A stretch of 64,000 nucleotides of DNA from Paenibacillus glycanilyticus. GTDB lineage: Bacteria; Bacillota; Bacilli; Paenibacillales; Paenibacillaceae. Below the pieces are notes generated by a model. The model made no database searches. It was given only the letters and a program-made list of their open reading frames with translations, and was not told the DNA's origin. The translations under genes and the position numbers were made by a program. Within the stretch, counting starts at the first letter, position 1, and every line of letters begins with the position of its first letter. The stretch is taken from assembly GCF_023715145.1 (NCBI RefSeq), contig NZ_JAMBNP010000007.1:186001-250000 (forward strand), given 5' to 3'. Of the stretch, positions 8,496 to 17,034 are shown piece by piece.

Positions 8496-8701
8496 AAGCT
8501 TAACGGTGCCGCGCATCGTTAAGCTTTCACTATAACCGTCTTTTAATGTCCTTAACGATATCGCATATCGTTAAGGACGTTCATTTTCCGCCTTTTCGGC
8601 TTCCTATTGGCATTTGAGCAAGGGTTAACGATACCGCGCATCGCTAAGCATTTGCTGACACTGTTATTTTACTTGCTTAACGATGCCGCGCATCGTTAAG
8701 C
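8496..8701 (+). repeat. Four dispersed palindromic repeats (REP-like)
   Basis: Four copies of a palindrome built on CTTAACGATGC-CGC-GCATCGTTAAG lie at 8496-8525, 8547-8579, 8623-8648 and 8675-8701, separated by 25-45 bp of unrelated sequence. Copies 2 and 4 form perfect 11-bp stems around a CGC loop although they differ at one base pair (AT in one, GC in the other). Copy 1 keeps pairing through a G-T wobble and copy 3 has two mismatches. They fill the gap between the glucanase terminator and the next gene. No integrase or transposase is nearby. Confidence 0.85.
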
Positions 8702-8812
8702 CGCTGGGCATGCCAGCTGCAGCCGGTGCCTAATAAATGCTTCTCTCGCCTTCTCGACAATCGAATTCATGATCCGTAAACTATTTTTAAACATTGTATA
8801 GGAGCTGATGAA

Positions 8813-9358
8813 ATGAACGTTGTAGACGTAGCTATCGAGTTTGCGGCAACTGCCCATCAATCCCAATACCGTAAAGGAAGCGGCACGCCTTATATATCCC
8901 ATCCTTTTGGGGTGGCGATGCTCTTGTCCTCGCATAACTGCAGCGAAGAAGTAATCGTAGCTGCTCTTCTCCATGATGTGCTGGAGGATACGGACACTAC
9001 CGAGCAGCAGCTCGCAGCTAAGTTTGGCCCCCAGGTTACGGCTATCGTGAAGAGCTGCTCCGAGCCGGACAAGACATTAAGCTGGGAAGAACGCAAAACG
9101 CATACGATCGAGAGCATCCCCGCTTCTCCGATCGAGATCCGGCTGGTCGCTTGCGCCGACAAGCTCCATAACCTGCGCAGCATGAAAAGGGATTATGAAG
9201 CATTTGGTCCGGATTTCTGGGCACGGTTTAAACGAGGCGAGAAAGAACAGTCCTGGTATTACAAAAGCCTTGCCGAAGCTTTCGACAAGGCCGATGACAG
9301 CTCCCAGTATCCCCTGTTTGCCGAATTTGCGCGCGAGGTCAAAGCCTTCTTCAGCTAG
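8813..9358 (+). CDS. HD-domain protein, probable small alarmone hydrolase
   Basis: A 181-residue stand-alone HD hydrolase related to the (p)ppGpp hydrolase half of SpoT/Rel and to MESH1. Diagnostic pieces are RKGSGTPYISHP with His30, ALLHDVLEDT with His54-Asp55 and Glu58-Asp59, and CADKLHNLRSM with Asp116, which together build the metal site. There is no synthetase, TGS or ACT domain, so synthesis is not expected. It probably removes the 3'-pyrophosphate of (p)ppGpp in the cytosol, but other nucleotide substrates are possible. The ATG follows AGGAG with 9 bp spacing. Its end overlaps the convergent transporter gene by 4 bp. Confidence 0.85.
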   Translation: MNVVDVAIEFAATAHQSQYRKGSGTPYISHPFGVAMLLSSHNCSEEVIVAALLHDVLEDTDTTEQQLAAKFGPQVTAIVKSCSEPDKTLSWEERKTHTIESIPASPIEIRLVACADKLHNLRSMKRDYEAFGPDFWARFKRGEKEQSWYYKSLAEAFDKADDSSQYPLFAEFAREVKAFFS

Positions 9359-10269
9359 ACTCTTACGCTATTCTCGCGCCTCCGCCACAGCGGCGGAAGC
9401 TGAGGCACGATCATCCCAACCAGCATAAACAAGCAGCCGATTCCCGCGCGGACGCCAAGTATTTCATCCAGCAGCAGGTAACCTCCGATGGCCGCAAATA
9501 CCGTCTCCAGGCTCAGTATAATAGCCGCCTGCGCAGGATGCGCGTTTCTCTGGCCAACGATCTGAAGCGTATACGCAATGCCAACCGAACAGATCCCGCC
9601 GTATAACAACGGAATAATGGCATCGGACAGCCCGGACAGCTCAACCTTTTCCGTAGAGAAGGCCACGATGAAGCTTAACACCGAGCAGGTTACAATCTGC
9701 ACGAGCGACAGCTTTAACCCATCCGTCCTGCGGGAGAAGCGGTCGATCATCAGAATATGGACGGACCAGAACAAGGCCCCCACCAGCTCGTACAGATCTC
9801 CTTTTCCCAGCGTCAAGTTATCCGTCATGCACAACAAATAAAGACCAATAATGGCAAGCACGGCACCGATGCCGCTGTTCAAGCCAAGCTTCTGCTTCAG
9901 GAACAAGCCAAAGAAAGGAACAATGACGATGTATAACCCCGTAACAAAGGCTGCTTTGCCCGCTGTCGTATACATTAATCCGACCTGCTGCAAGGACGCG
10001 CCGGCAAACAGTACAAGCCCCGTGCAGAACCCGTAAACGGAGGCACTTTTAAAAGAAGCGCGAATCCGCTCCTTCGTCTGGCCGGATTTTCGATCCATCA
10101 CCCAGATGAGCGGAATCAAGGAAATCGCCCCCAGCACAAATCTCACGGCATTAAAGGTAAAAGGCCCCGTATGCTCCATCCCCTGCCGCTGGGCCACGAA
10201 AGCGAAGCCCCATATCAAAGCGGCGAGTATTAATAATAAACTGGATTTCAATTGCGTTTGTTGTCCCAT
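9355..10269 (-). CDS. EamA-family (DMT) transporter
   Basis: A 304-residue inner-membrane protein with ten predicted helices in two EamA repeats. The first opens with LILAALIWGFAFVAQRQGM and the second with ELVGALFWSVHILMIDRFS, both typical of the drug/metabolite transporter superfamily. The protein ends with a basic tail (LWRRRENSVRV). Members export or import metabolites such as amino acids, but the sequence gives no substrate. The gene is convergent with the HD hydrolase (4-bp overlap) and is not in an obvious operon. Confidence 0.9.
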   Translation of the reverse strand: MGQQTQLKSSLLLILAALIWGFAFVAQRQGMEHTGPFTFNAVRFVLGAISLIPLIWVMDRKSGQTKERIRASFKSASVYGFCTGLVLFAGASLQQVGLMYTTAGKAAFVTGLYIVIVPFFGLFLKQKLGLNSGIGAVLAIIGLYLLCMTDNLTLGKGDLYELVGALFWSVHILMIDRFSRRTDGLKLSLVQIVTCSVLSFIVAFSTEKVELSGLSDAIIPLLYGGICSVGIAYTLQIVGQRNAHPAQAAIILSLETVFAAIGGYLLLDEILGVRAGIGCLFMLVGMIVPQLPPLWRRRENSVRV

Positions 10270-10320
10270 AAATGATGTCTCTCCTACAATCTAACTAACT
10301 GCTGAAAGATTCATTATACA

Positions 10321-10358
10321 AAAAATAAAGCACGGCGATAACCCGCCGTGCTTTTTTT
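10321..10358 (-). terminator. Terminator after sspH
   Basis: AAAGCACGGCG and CGCCGTGCTTT form an 11-bp stem with A/T runs on both sides. It sits directly after the sspH stop on the minus strand, where it reads into TTTATTTTTT. Confidence 0.85.
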
Positions 10359-10366
10359 ACACAACC

Positions 10367-10606
10367 TTATCCTTCACTATCCGTATCCGTTGCACGGCAT
10401 GCCATCTGCTCCACTTCCATCGCCATCGTTGGCTCAGCCAAGCTGCGCAGCGGAACTTCAATCTCTTGATCCGGCTCGGCAAGAGAATAAATCCGGGCTG
10501 TTTCCTGTGCTTCATCCACATGCTGAATATAGACTGGCACCCCGTTATACTTCACATCTGCCATAATCGGAGAATTGGCAATCTCTATCGCCCGATTCGT
10601 ATCCAT
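10367..10606 (-). CDS. sspH: Small acid-soluble spore protein, H-type
   Basis: A 79-residue protein starting MDTNRAIEIANSPIMADVKY and continuing NGVPVYIQHVDE and ARIYSLAEP, which is the SspH family pattern. These minor SASPs are made in the forespore and stored in the spore core, so the gene marks a spore former. The start at 10604-10606 is chosen because GAGGAGGTTTG lies just upstream; an upstream in-frame ATG has no ribosome-binding site. It is monocistronic with its own terminator, as expected for a sigma-G-dependent gene, although I could not pick out a sigma-G promoter with confidence. Confidence 0.92.
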   Translation of the reverse strand: MDTNRAIEIANSPIMADVKYNGVPVYIQHVDEAQETARIYSLAEPDQEIEVPLRSLAEPTMAMEVEQMACRATDTDSEG

Positions 10607-10724
10607 CGTGCAAACCTCCTCTGCTTCAAACTCATTACAGTATGAGCGAAGGAGGAATGGAATATGCATCCAGTTGTTTCTGAGAGCTCTGCCTTCGGCT
10701 ATCCCGGAGTATTAACCTTCTGCC

Positions 10725-12005
10725 TTATCGCTTTATCACCTGATCACGTCTTGGTCCGACGGATATGGTCTCGATGGGTACTCCGATCTCCGATTCCATC
10801 CATTCGATATATTGTTTGGCCGCGTCAGGCAGTTCATCGTAACGTTTCGCATCGGAAATCTCACACTTCCAGCCAGGCATCCGCTGATATACGGGCTTGG
10901 CACCTTCCAGCTTCGATGTAATAGGGAAATTATCTATGATTCCGCCTGTTGTCTCGTAGCCCACGCAGACCGGGATCTCTTCTAAATAGCCTAGAACGTC
11001 GAGATTCGTTAAGACAACCGATGTTGCTCCCTGAAGACGGCAGCCATAACGCGTAGCAACGGCGTCGAACCAACCGACGCGTCTTGGCCGTCCGGTCGTC
11101 ACGCCGTATTCCCCTGCGTCACCTCCACGCTTCCTCAGCTCCTCGGCCTTCTCTCCATGCAGCTCGGTAACAAATGGTCCTGCTCCCACACAGCTGGAAT
11201 AGGCTTTGGTCACCGCAATCACGTTCTGAACAGCATATGGAGGCAAGCCGGCACCTACCGGCGCATAACCCGCAAGCGTTGAGGAAGAGGTCGTGAATGG
11301 ATAAATACCATGATCCGGATCTCGAAGCGCCCCTAATTGTCCCTCAAGCAAAATGGGATCTCCATGTCGATAAGCCTTATGAAGCAAGGAGGTCGTATCC
11401 CCAATATAAGGGGCCAAAAGCTTTGCCTGCTCGAGCAGCTCCGGCAGCCATTCCTCCGCCTGAATTGACGGCCGACCGTAAAATTGCTGCAGGAGCACGT
11501 TTTTGGTTTCAAGCAAACGCTCCATCCGGTTGCGTAACCGGGCAGGCTCTAGCAAGTCGGCGGCCTGAATGCCCAGCTTCATGTACTTGTCCGCGTAAAA
11601 AGGAGCAATCCCCCGCTTCGTCGAGCCAAAGCCGTTGTTCCCCAGCCGCTCTTCCTCAAGCTCATCGAGCAGCCGGTGTACCGGCAGCACAAGCTGCGCT
11701 CGATCGGAAATCATCAGTCTCGGAGTCGGAACTCCCCGCGCGGACAAATCCTTTAATTCATCCAGCAGCACACCGATGTCCAGGGCAGTCCCCGGACCAA
11801 TTATATTCGTAACGTTGGGGTTAAAAACGCCTGAAGGCAGCATATGCAGAGCAAACTTCCCAAAGTCGTTGATTATCGTATGCCCCGCATTACTTCCGCC
11901 TTGAAATCGAACGACATAGGAAGTCTGTCCGGCTAATAAATCGGTCACCTTCCCTTTTCCTTCATCGCCCCAATTCGCCCCTACAATGGCCGTTACTGTC
12001 ATCAT
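10725..12005 (-). CDS. purA: Adenylosuccinate synthase
   Basis: GTP-dependent enzyme joining IMP and aspartate to adenylosuccinate, the first committed step to AMP. Its 426 residues are full length. The P-loop NWGDEGKGKVTDLLA contains the catalytic Asp and QGGSNAGHTI contains the catalytic His; VTKAYSSCVGAGPF, TTGRPRRVGWFD and LTNLDVLGYLEEIPVCVGY are standard blocks. GGAGG precedes two adjacent ATGs (12003-12005 and 12000-12002) and either may start. It is divergent from a LysR-type gene across a 107-bp gap with an inverted repeat, an unusual setting for a housekeeping purA. It may be a second, conditionally expressed copy. Confidence 0.9.
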   Translation of the reverse strand: MMTVTAIVGANWGDEGKGKVTDLLAGQTSYVVRFQGGSNAGHTIINDFGKFALHMLPSGVFNPNVTNIIGPGTALDIGVLLDELKDLSARGVPTPRLMISDRAQLVLPVHRLLDELEEERLGNNGFGSTKRGIAPFYADKYMKLGIQAADLLEPARLRNRMERLLETKNVLLQQFYGRPSIQAEEWLPELLEQAKLLAPYIGDTTSLLHKAYRHGDPILLEGQLGALRDPDHGIYPFTTSSSTLAGYAPVGAGLPPYAVQNVIAVTKAYSSCVGAGPFVTELHGEKAEELRKRGGDAGEYGVTTGRPRRVGWFDAVATRYGCRLQGATSVVLTNLDVLGYLEEIPVCVGYETTGGIIDNFPITSKLEGAKPVYQRMPGWKCEISDAKRYDELPDAAKQYIEWMESEIGVPIETISVGPRRDQVIKR

Positions 12006-12060
12006 CGCAACCTCCGCTCTATCGTTTGGCTTACAAAGCTAATGATAAAGCCAAGGAAGT

Positions 12061-12088
12061 ATATTAGAATAATTCATATAACTAATAT
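12061..12088. promoter_or_regulatory. Inverted repeat, candidate LysR operator
   Basis: ATATTAG and CTAATAT form a perfect 7-bp inverted repeat separated by 14 AT-rich bases, in the gap between the divergent purA and LysR genes. Its size and position suit binding by the adjacent LysR protein to control both directions. Confidence 0.5.
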
Positions 12089-12112
12089 CCGATATAAATG
12101 TGAGGAATATCG

Positions 12113-12994
12113 ATGGAAGTGAATTTGGAATGGTATCGCGTCTTTTATTGGATTGCGAAGACCGGCAGCTTATCCAAAGCCGCTGAACAGCTGCATATTA
12201 CGCAGCCTGCGGTAAGTCATACGGTCAAGCAACTGGAGAGCGCGCTTGGAGGACCGTTGTTTTTCCGAACGCCTAGAGGAGTTACCTTAACCGCGGAAGG
12301 AACCGTGCTGCTGCAGTATATCGAGCAGGCCTTCCTCTCCGTTCAGATTGGAGAAAAAGCGATAGCCGAAATGAACAATCTGAACACCGGGGAGATCGCT
12401 ATAGGCGCGAGCGACACGTTGTGCAAGCATTTTCTGCTGCCTTATCTGGAGCAATTCCACGAGCTGCATCCCGGAGTCCGCGTCCGCGTGACGAATCGAA
12501 CGACACCCGAAACCATTAACCTTCTGAAAGAAGGCCACATTGACTTCGGAATCGTCAGCCTGCCCGTAACCGATAAACAAATAAACATTCGGGAGAGCAC
12601 CTCCCTGCAAGACTGTTTTGTTGGAGGCAGAGGCTATCAATCACTTGCTGACGGCCCTCCGCTTTCCTTGGAGCAAATAAACCGATACCCACTCCTTCTG
12701 CTCGAAAAGGGAAGCCGTACGAGACGTTATCTGGATGACTATGCTTCGTCGCAGGGAATTACCTTCACCCCTGAGTTCGAGCTTGGCAGCGTAGACCTTC
12801 TCGTCCAATTTGCCAGAAGCGGATTTGGCCTTGCCTTTGTTATTCGCAATTACGTTCAGGAGGAGCTCGGTAGAGGCGACTTGGTTGAAATCCCTCTTAC
12901 TCAGCCTTTGCCCGGCCGTCATATTGGAATCGCAACGCTGCGCGGGGTTCCCTTGTCCTCTGCAACAAAGTCATTCCTTTCCCTATTGCCGTAA
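12113..12994 (+). CDS. LysR-family transcriptional regulator
   Basis: A 293-residue regulator with an N-terminal winged helix-turn-helix (GSLSKAAEQLHITQPAVSHTVKQLE at about residues 18-42, described here only as the standard LysR pattern) and a periplasmic-binding-like effector domain starting near residue 90 (GEIAIGASDTLCKHFLLPYL). The divergent arrangement with purA suggests it regulates that gene and itself. The effector is unknown. GAGGA lies about 8 bp before the ATG. Confidence 0.9.
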   Translation: MEVNLEWYRVFYWIAKTGSLSKAAEQLHITQPAVSHTVKQLESALGGPLFFRTPRGVTLTAEGTVLLQYIEQAFLSVQIGEKAIAEMNNLNTGEIAIGASDTLCKHFLLPYLEQFHELHPGVRVRVTNRTTPETINLLKEGHIDFGIVSLPVTDKQINIRESTSLQDCFVGGRGYQSLADGPPLSLEQINRYPLLLLEKGSRTRRYLDDYASSQGITFTPEFELGSVDLLVQFARSGFGLAFVIRNYVQEELGRGDLVEIPLTQPLPGRHIGIATLRGVPLSSATKSFLSLLP

Positions 12995-13107
12995 AGGTTC
13001 CCAGACAGCACAAAGGCCGCAGCACTCCCTAAGGAGGCCCGGCCTATCCTATCCAAAGATGCTCCGTCCTATATTCCAGCTGGCGGACAAGCTGCATCTA
13101 AGATGAA

Positions 13108-13395
13108 TTATAGTTTACCTTTCAAGTCCATGAGATACTTCAGGAGTACGGCGAGTGCGCCCAAGTAATAGCCGACGAGAACGACCCAGCCGGTTACATC
13201 CATTGCGGCAAGCCCTGCAAGAAGGAGCAGCGGAAGCACATAATACACCATGTCTTTCAGATAGCCCAATACGAAGTCTGTCGAGAATTTTCCTCCTGTT
13301 ACCGATTTGAACAAATCAACCAGCAAGTTTGCAGCCATCGAGCCCATTACGACCCACAGTGCGACTTCCATCCAAAGCGTTAATGATCCTAGCAC
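13108..13395 (-). CDS. Small membrane protein of unknown function
   Basis: A 95-residue, very hydrophobic protein with three likely helices (about 5-26, 48-66 and 68-88) and a short basic tail (DLKGKL). The start is a GTG at 13393-13395, supported by GGAGGTGATG eight bases upstream. Size and topology resemble small phage-type holins, but no lysis or phage gene is near and I do not recognise the family. It has no operon partner. A TGTAAGCG word about 30 bp upstream resembles half of a cre site. Confidence 0.7.
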   Translation of the reverse strand: MLGSLTLWMEVALWVVMGSMAANLLVDLFKSVTGGKFSTDFVLGYLKDMVYYVLPLLLLAGLAAMDVTGWVVLVGYYLGALAVLLKYLMDLKGKL

Positions 13396-13489
13396 TTTTC
13401 ATCACCTCCGAATTAGAGGAATGTGATACGCTTACATTTTATGCGGGAAGCTCGCAAGTTGTCTCCTTCAATAGCCTGTATATGTCGGA

Positions 13490-13531
13490 TAAATAAAAAA
13501 TCGCTAGAGGATTGCTCCTCAAGCGACTTAA
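13490..13531 (-). terminator. Minus-strand terminator without a known gene
   Basis: Read on the minus strand, AAGTCGCTTGAGGA pairs with TCCTCTAGCGATTT around GCAA and runs into TTTTTTATTT. It implies a minus-strand transcript coming from 13540-13740. Confidence 0.75.
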
Positions 13532-13592
13532 AATTAACCGAACGGCATTCCTGTACTTCTCGATGGTTGGCGGTGTATGTTCCTATTTTCAG

Positions 13593-13685
13593 TTAGATGG
13601 CACGCGGCAATTTCCGTTGGGCCTCCCTCTTCTGAAGCTTAACGGCCGCAACCCTCCATGTATGCAGCCTCCTTGACTGCTTCAT
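13593..13685 (-). CDS. Possible 30-residue basic peptide
   Basis: An ATG-to-TAA reading frame encodes a strongly basic peptide (starts MKQSRRLHTWRVAAVK, ends QRKLPRAI). TAGGAAAA lies just before the ATG, a weak ribosome-binding site. The frame lies about 60 bp upstream of the orphan minus-strand terminator at 13490-13531. Alternatively the transcript could be a noncoding RNA. I recognise neither the peptide nor an RNA family, so this is only a candidate. Confidence 0.3.
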   Translation of the reverse strand: MKQSRRLHTWRVAAVKLQKREAQRKLPRAI

Positions 13686-13838
13686 TTTTCCTATTGTTGT
13701 CAGTGTAGCTCCCGTTCCTTAAATCAATCTGAATTAGAAACTATGAAATTTGGCCTGCTTTTTTAAAATTGGGACCTTCCAACCCTTTCCTACATGCTGA
13801 TATAATTTGCAGTATCGGATATTCCTCTCGTCAGGCAG

Positions 13839-14999
13839 GTGACAATTATAAACATACTGCTAGATTCTACTACAATCCTTATTTTTCTAGGCATCGGATA
13901 CTTATTCACATTTATTCTTATAAGCGCTTACTGGCATGACGTCATCAAGGCGCTGCCCGTCAGAACCTTTTTTCTGGCCAAATGCATCCAATCCTGCTCC
14001 TGGTTTCTTGTCGTATTGCGCGGCGAGATCCCGGACTTTCTGACTATCTCCGCAGCGAATTCGCTTATGTTTATCGGAGCATCTCTCGAAAGCATCGCCT
14101 ATTTGCGATTAAGGAACGAGTGGAGCAGGGGTTTTAAATGGATGTACAGGCTCTTAATCCCGCTGAGCATTGCGGGATTTCATCTGGTCATGCTCATCCA
14201 CAACCAGGAGAATTTGCGAATCGCCTATTGCTCTCTCGCTCTTCCCGTTATTCTGGCACCCCTGTACCGATTGACCAAAGGGCCATCCCTATTAATGAAG
14301 GTAATCGGCTATATTTACCTGTTTGTAATCGCGGCGAATCTGATCCGGGGAGCGACCGCTCTCTTAACGGACGTATCGGCAAGCTTTTACACGCCGGGCA
14401 TCTACCAATTGGTCTACCTGGTGACGATTTATATTCTTACGATCTTGAGCATCATGGGATTTCTGCTGCTGTGGAAGGAGAAATCGAGTCAGGAGCTGCT
14501 TCATTACGCCAGCTACGACGATCTGACCGGCACGTTGAACCGAAGGACGTTTACGGCAAAAGCCAAGCCGCTGCTTGCAAGCTGCGCCAGGAAAAAAGAA
14601 GCCGTATCGTATCTGCTGTTTGATATCGACAGCTTTAAGGGTATTAACGATACCTACGGCCATCATACGGGGGATCTTGTACTGAAGGACATTACGAAAC
14701 GATTCAAGCGGCAATTAGGCGAGGACGACCTGTTTGTGCGTTATGGAGGAGACGAATTCGGCATTCTGTTATCCGGGAAAAACGAGCTTGAATCCACCGA
14801 ACTGGCAGAGCGGATCAAAACCACGCTGGAAACCGCTTCAAGCAGCCTGCCCGTTCCTTATACCATCAGCATTGGCGTGCTCACCCTCGTTCCCGATCAG
14901 CTTACGCATATGGAGTCCATCTATACAAGATGCGACCAGGCTTTATACACGGCCAAACGAAACGGGCGAAACCGCATATACCGAAGCCAAATCAGCTAG
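13839..14999 (+). CDS. Membrane-bound diguanylate cyclase (GGDEF)
   Basis: A 386-residue protein with about seven membrane helices (roughly 8-210) followed by a GGDEF domain. DDLTGTLNRRTF opens the domain, and RYGGDEFGILL near residue 300 is the intact active site, so it should make c-di-GMP from two GTP. The inhibitory RxxD site five residues before GGDEF is absent (GEDD instead), so product inhibition is not expected. GTG at 13839 is used as start, but the upstream ribosome-binding site is weak. It is the only intact cyclase in the window and could feed the c-di-GMP-responsive polysaccharide operon at 31-39 kb. Confidence 0.9.
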   Translation: MTIINILLDSTTILIFLGIGYLFTFILISAYWHDVIKALPVRTFFLAKCIQSCSWFLVVLRGEIPDFLTISAANSLMFIGASLESIAYLRLRNEWSRGFKWMYRLLIPLSIAGFHLVMLIHNQENLRIAYCSLALPVILAPLYRLTKGPSLLMKVIGYIYLFVIAANLIRGATALLTDVSASFYTPGIYQLVYLVTIYILTILSIMGFLLLWKEKSSQELLHYASYDDLTGTLNRRTFTAKAKPLLASCARKKEAVSYLLFDIDSFKGINDTYGHHTGDLVLKDITKRFKRQLGEDDLFVRYGGDEFGILLSGKNELESTELAERIKTTLETASSSLPVPYTISIGVLTLVPDQLTHMESIYTRCDQALYTAKRNGRNRIYRSQIS

Positions 15000-15013
15000 A
15001 GCTGGCGTATACC

Positions 15014-15049
15014 AAAAAGAGCTTGCCCGGAAACGGGCAGGCTCTTTTC
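15014..15049 (+). terminator. Terminator after the diguanylate cyclase
   Basis: AAGAGC and TGCCCG pair with CGGGCA and GCTCTT around a GAAA loop, followed by TTTTCT, 15 bp after the stop. Confidence 0.85.
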
Positions 15050-15088
15050 TATCTCCTAACATTCCATTTTGCTTTTGAGGTAAAATAA

Positions 15089-16017
15089 ATCTTGTATTCC
15101 ATTCGGCAGCAAGCAGGTCGCCTGCTCACCGAGCATGACGTCCCTAACCGGAAAATCTGGCTTGGCCCTTAGGGGCACGGCCCTAACCGCGCCCGCGACC
15201 TGGAAGGCACGGCCTTTGGCGAGAATGCCGTCGTTTACGACTATGACGTTAACGTCCTTCGCTGGTTTGACCATTTCCTGAAGGGCGCAGCCAACGGCAT
15301 CAACGAAGAGCCCCGCGCCAGCTACTACGTCGTTGGCGAGAACCAGTGGCGTACGTCCGAGGATTGGACGCCGGCCGAAGCGGCGGTCACGCCGTTCTAT
15401 CTCGGCGGCGGCGGAAGAGCGAATTCCGCCTTTGGCGATGGCAAGCTGTCCCTTAACCTTCCGCGGCATGAGGAGCTGAACGAGCCGGATCACTACGTCT
15501 ACAGCCCGGCCGATCCGGTCGTTGATTCCGGCAAACGGATCCCGGAGAACCGCCGGACGATCGAGCTTCGCCAGGACGTGCTCTGTTATACGGGCGACAA
15601 GCTGGAACAACCGGTAACCGTCGCCGGCGAGCTGTCCGCCGTGCTGTACGCGGCAAGCTCCGCGGTGGATACCGACTGGGTGGTCGCGCTCAGCGACGTG
15701 GATGAAGCAGACAATTCGATTCTGCTGTCCAGCTACATCGTCCGCGCCAAATACCGCAAGGGATATGATAAGCCGGAGCTGCTGACTCCCGGCCAAGTGG
15801 AGCGGTTCGATATTTTCCTGCCGAATATCGCGATCGGTTCCCTGCCGGACACCGCATCCGCTTCTCGGTTACATCGTCCAGCAAGTTTGTGGCGTTCCTG
15901 AACTCAAATACGGGCCTTAACCCGTATGATGATCCGGAGCCGATCCCGGCTGTGCAGACGATCCATCATTCCGAGGATTATCCAAGCCATATCCTGCTTC
16001 CCGTGCTGGAAGGGTAA
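15089..16017 (+). pseudogene. Relic of a CocE/NonD-type hydrolase (C-terminal half)
   Basis: The plus strand encodes the C-terminal part of an alpha/beta hydrolase of the CocE/X-Pro dipeptidyl peptidase type. The fragment carries LTEHDVPNRKIWLGP, GHGPNRARDLEG, VLRWFDHFLKG and the jelly-roll domain (VAGELSAVLYAAS, VDTDWVVALSDVD, GHRIRFSVTSSS). It is dead on three counts: the N-terminal half with the nucleophile is missing, the expected Trp codon in LGPWGHG is TAG at 15170-15172, and a frameshift near 15838-15850 is needed to reach the natural end (PSHILLPVLEG, stop 16015-16017). A long open frame on the opposite strand here is a GC-driven shadow. Confidence 0.85.
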
Positions 16018-16020
16018 TAC

Positions 16021-16059
16021 AAAGGCCGGGAGTCACTTAGAAGAGATTCCCGGCCCTTT
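16021..16059. terminator. Bidirectional terminator
   Basis: GGCCGGGA pairs with TCCCGGCC, flanked by AAA and CTTTC. It separates the hydrolase relic from the convergent SDR gene and can serve both strands. Confidence 0.75.
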
Positions 16060-16088
16060 CTATGTTTAGCGGTCAAAGGCGTACTCTG

Positions 16089-16853
16089 CTACAGATGCGA
16101 ACCGCCGCTTGCATCCATGCATTGCCCCGTTATCCAGCGGCTGTCCGAAGAAGCCAGGAACGCTGCGGCATCCGCAATATCGGAAGGTTCCCCCCATCTG
16201 CCAAAGCTCGAATATTGTGCGCCAAACTGATACCCCGACTCATCCTGCAGCAATGCCCTATTCATATCCGTGGCGATAAAACCGGGCAGCAGAGCATTAA
16301 CGGTAATCCCGCGCGGAGCAAGCTGGGTTGCTAAAGATAGCGTAAGCGTATTGATCGCCCCTTTGGTCATGCTGTACGCCGCAACCCCGGGCAGGGAAAT
16401 TCTCGTTGTCGCGGAGGACAGATTAATAATCCTGCCCTCGTCTCTTAAGCGGGGCAACGCTTGTTGGATGACGAAGAAGGGAGCTTTTGCGTTGGTATTC
16501 ATAACTTGGTCGAAAGCGTCCTCCGTTGTCTCCTCGATTGCGGCAACAAGCCCTGCCCCCGCATTGTTGACGAGAATATCAAAGTACCTTTCTCCCGTAC
16601 GCTGCTCCAGGGCCGCATCCAATGCTTCATACAGCTTAACGGCACTAGCAGCGGTCCCAAGCTCCTGCCCTAGCGCAAAGGCCTTCCCCCCGTTTTGCTC
16701 GATCTGACGGACAACTTCCGCCGCCGCATCATGATTAGCGTTATAGTGAACCGCCACCATGGCTCCCTCCTTGGCCAGTCTCAGCGCGATAGCACGGCCA
16801 ATCCCTCTGCTTGCTCCTGTAACCAAGGCAATTTTTCCATTTAAATGACTCAT
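16089..16853 (-). CDS. SDR-family oxidoreductase
   Basis: A 254-residue classical short-chain dehydrogenase/reductase. It has the NAD(P)-binding TGASRGIG near the N-terminus, NNAG, the catalytic Ser in NLSSATTRIS and Tyr/Lys in YSMTK, and ends in the family pattern ITGQCMDASGG. The length is normal. Substrate is unknown; FabG-like enzymes look similar, but this copy is not near fatty-acid genes. It stands alone, with AGGAGG about 10 bp before the ATG. Confidence 0.9.
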   Translation of the reverse strand: MSHLNGKIALVTGASRGIGRAIALRLAKEGAMVAVHYNANHDAAAEVVRQIEQNGGKAFALGQELGTAASAVKLYEALDAALEQRTGERYFDILVNNAGAGLVAAIEETTEDAFDQVMNTNAKAPFFVIQQALPRLRDEGRIINLSSATTRISLPGVAAYSMTKGAINTLTLSLATQLAPRGITVNALLPGFIATDMNRALLQDESGYQFGAQYSSFGRWGEPSDIADAAAFLASSDSRWITGQCMDASGGSHL

Positions 16854-17034
16854 GTTTTGCTCAACTCCTCCTGTTTTTTACACCATTAGTTGTAACATGG
16901 GAGCCGTTTCGTAATGTTGCTGTCTCATTCTCAATCTCTGGTTCATCGCACACTCAATTGGGAAAAGAAAGGAGTTTCCGCCCCGATCAGCGAATCTATA
17001 CAAAATCAACCAAAACTAGAGATTGGAGCACGCA

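Noticed and set aside
8496..8701. CRISPR-like appearance of the palindromes
   Set aside because: Spacing is irregular (about 25-45 bp), the copies diverge and there is no leader or cas gene.
10725..12005. PurA paralogue as a phage-type PurZ (2-aminoadenine pathway)
   Set aside because: The length and the intact GDEGKGK Asp and NAGHT His are those of normal adenylosuccinate synthase, and no phage DNA-modification genes are nearby.
13108..13395. Phage holin with a lysis cassette
   Set aside because: Only the size and helices fit. No endolysin, tail or other phage gene is adjacent.
15056..15796. 246-codon open frame on the minus strand
   Set aside because: It is antisense to the CocE-type relic, whose plus-strand translation shows clear family motifs. 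The minus frame has no recognisable domain and typical GC-shadow composition.
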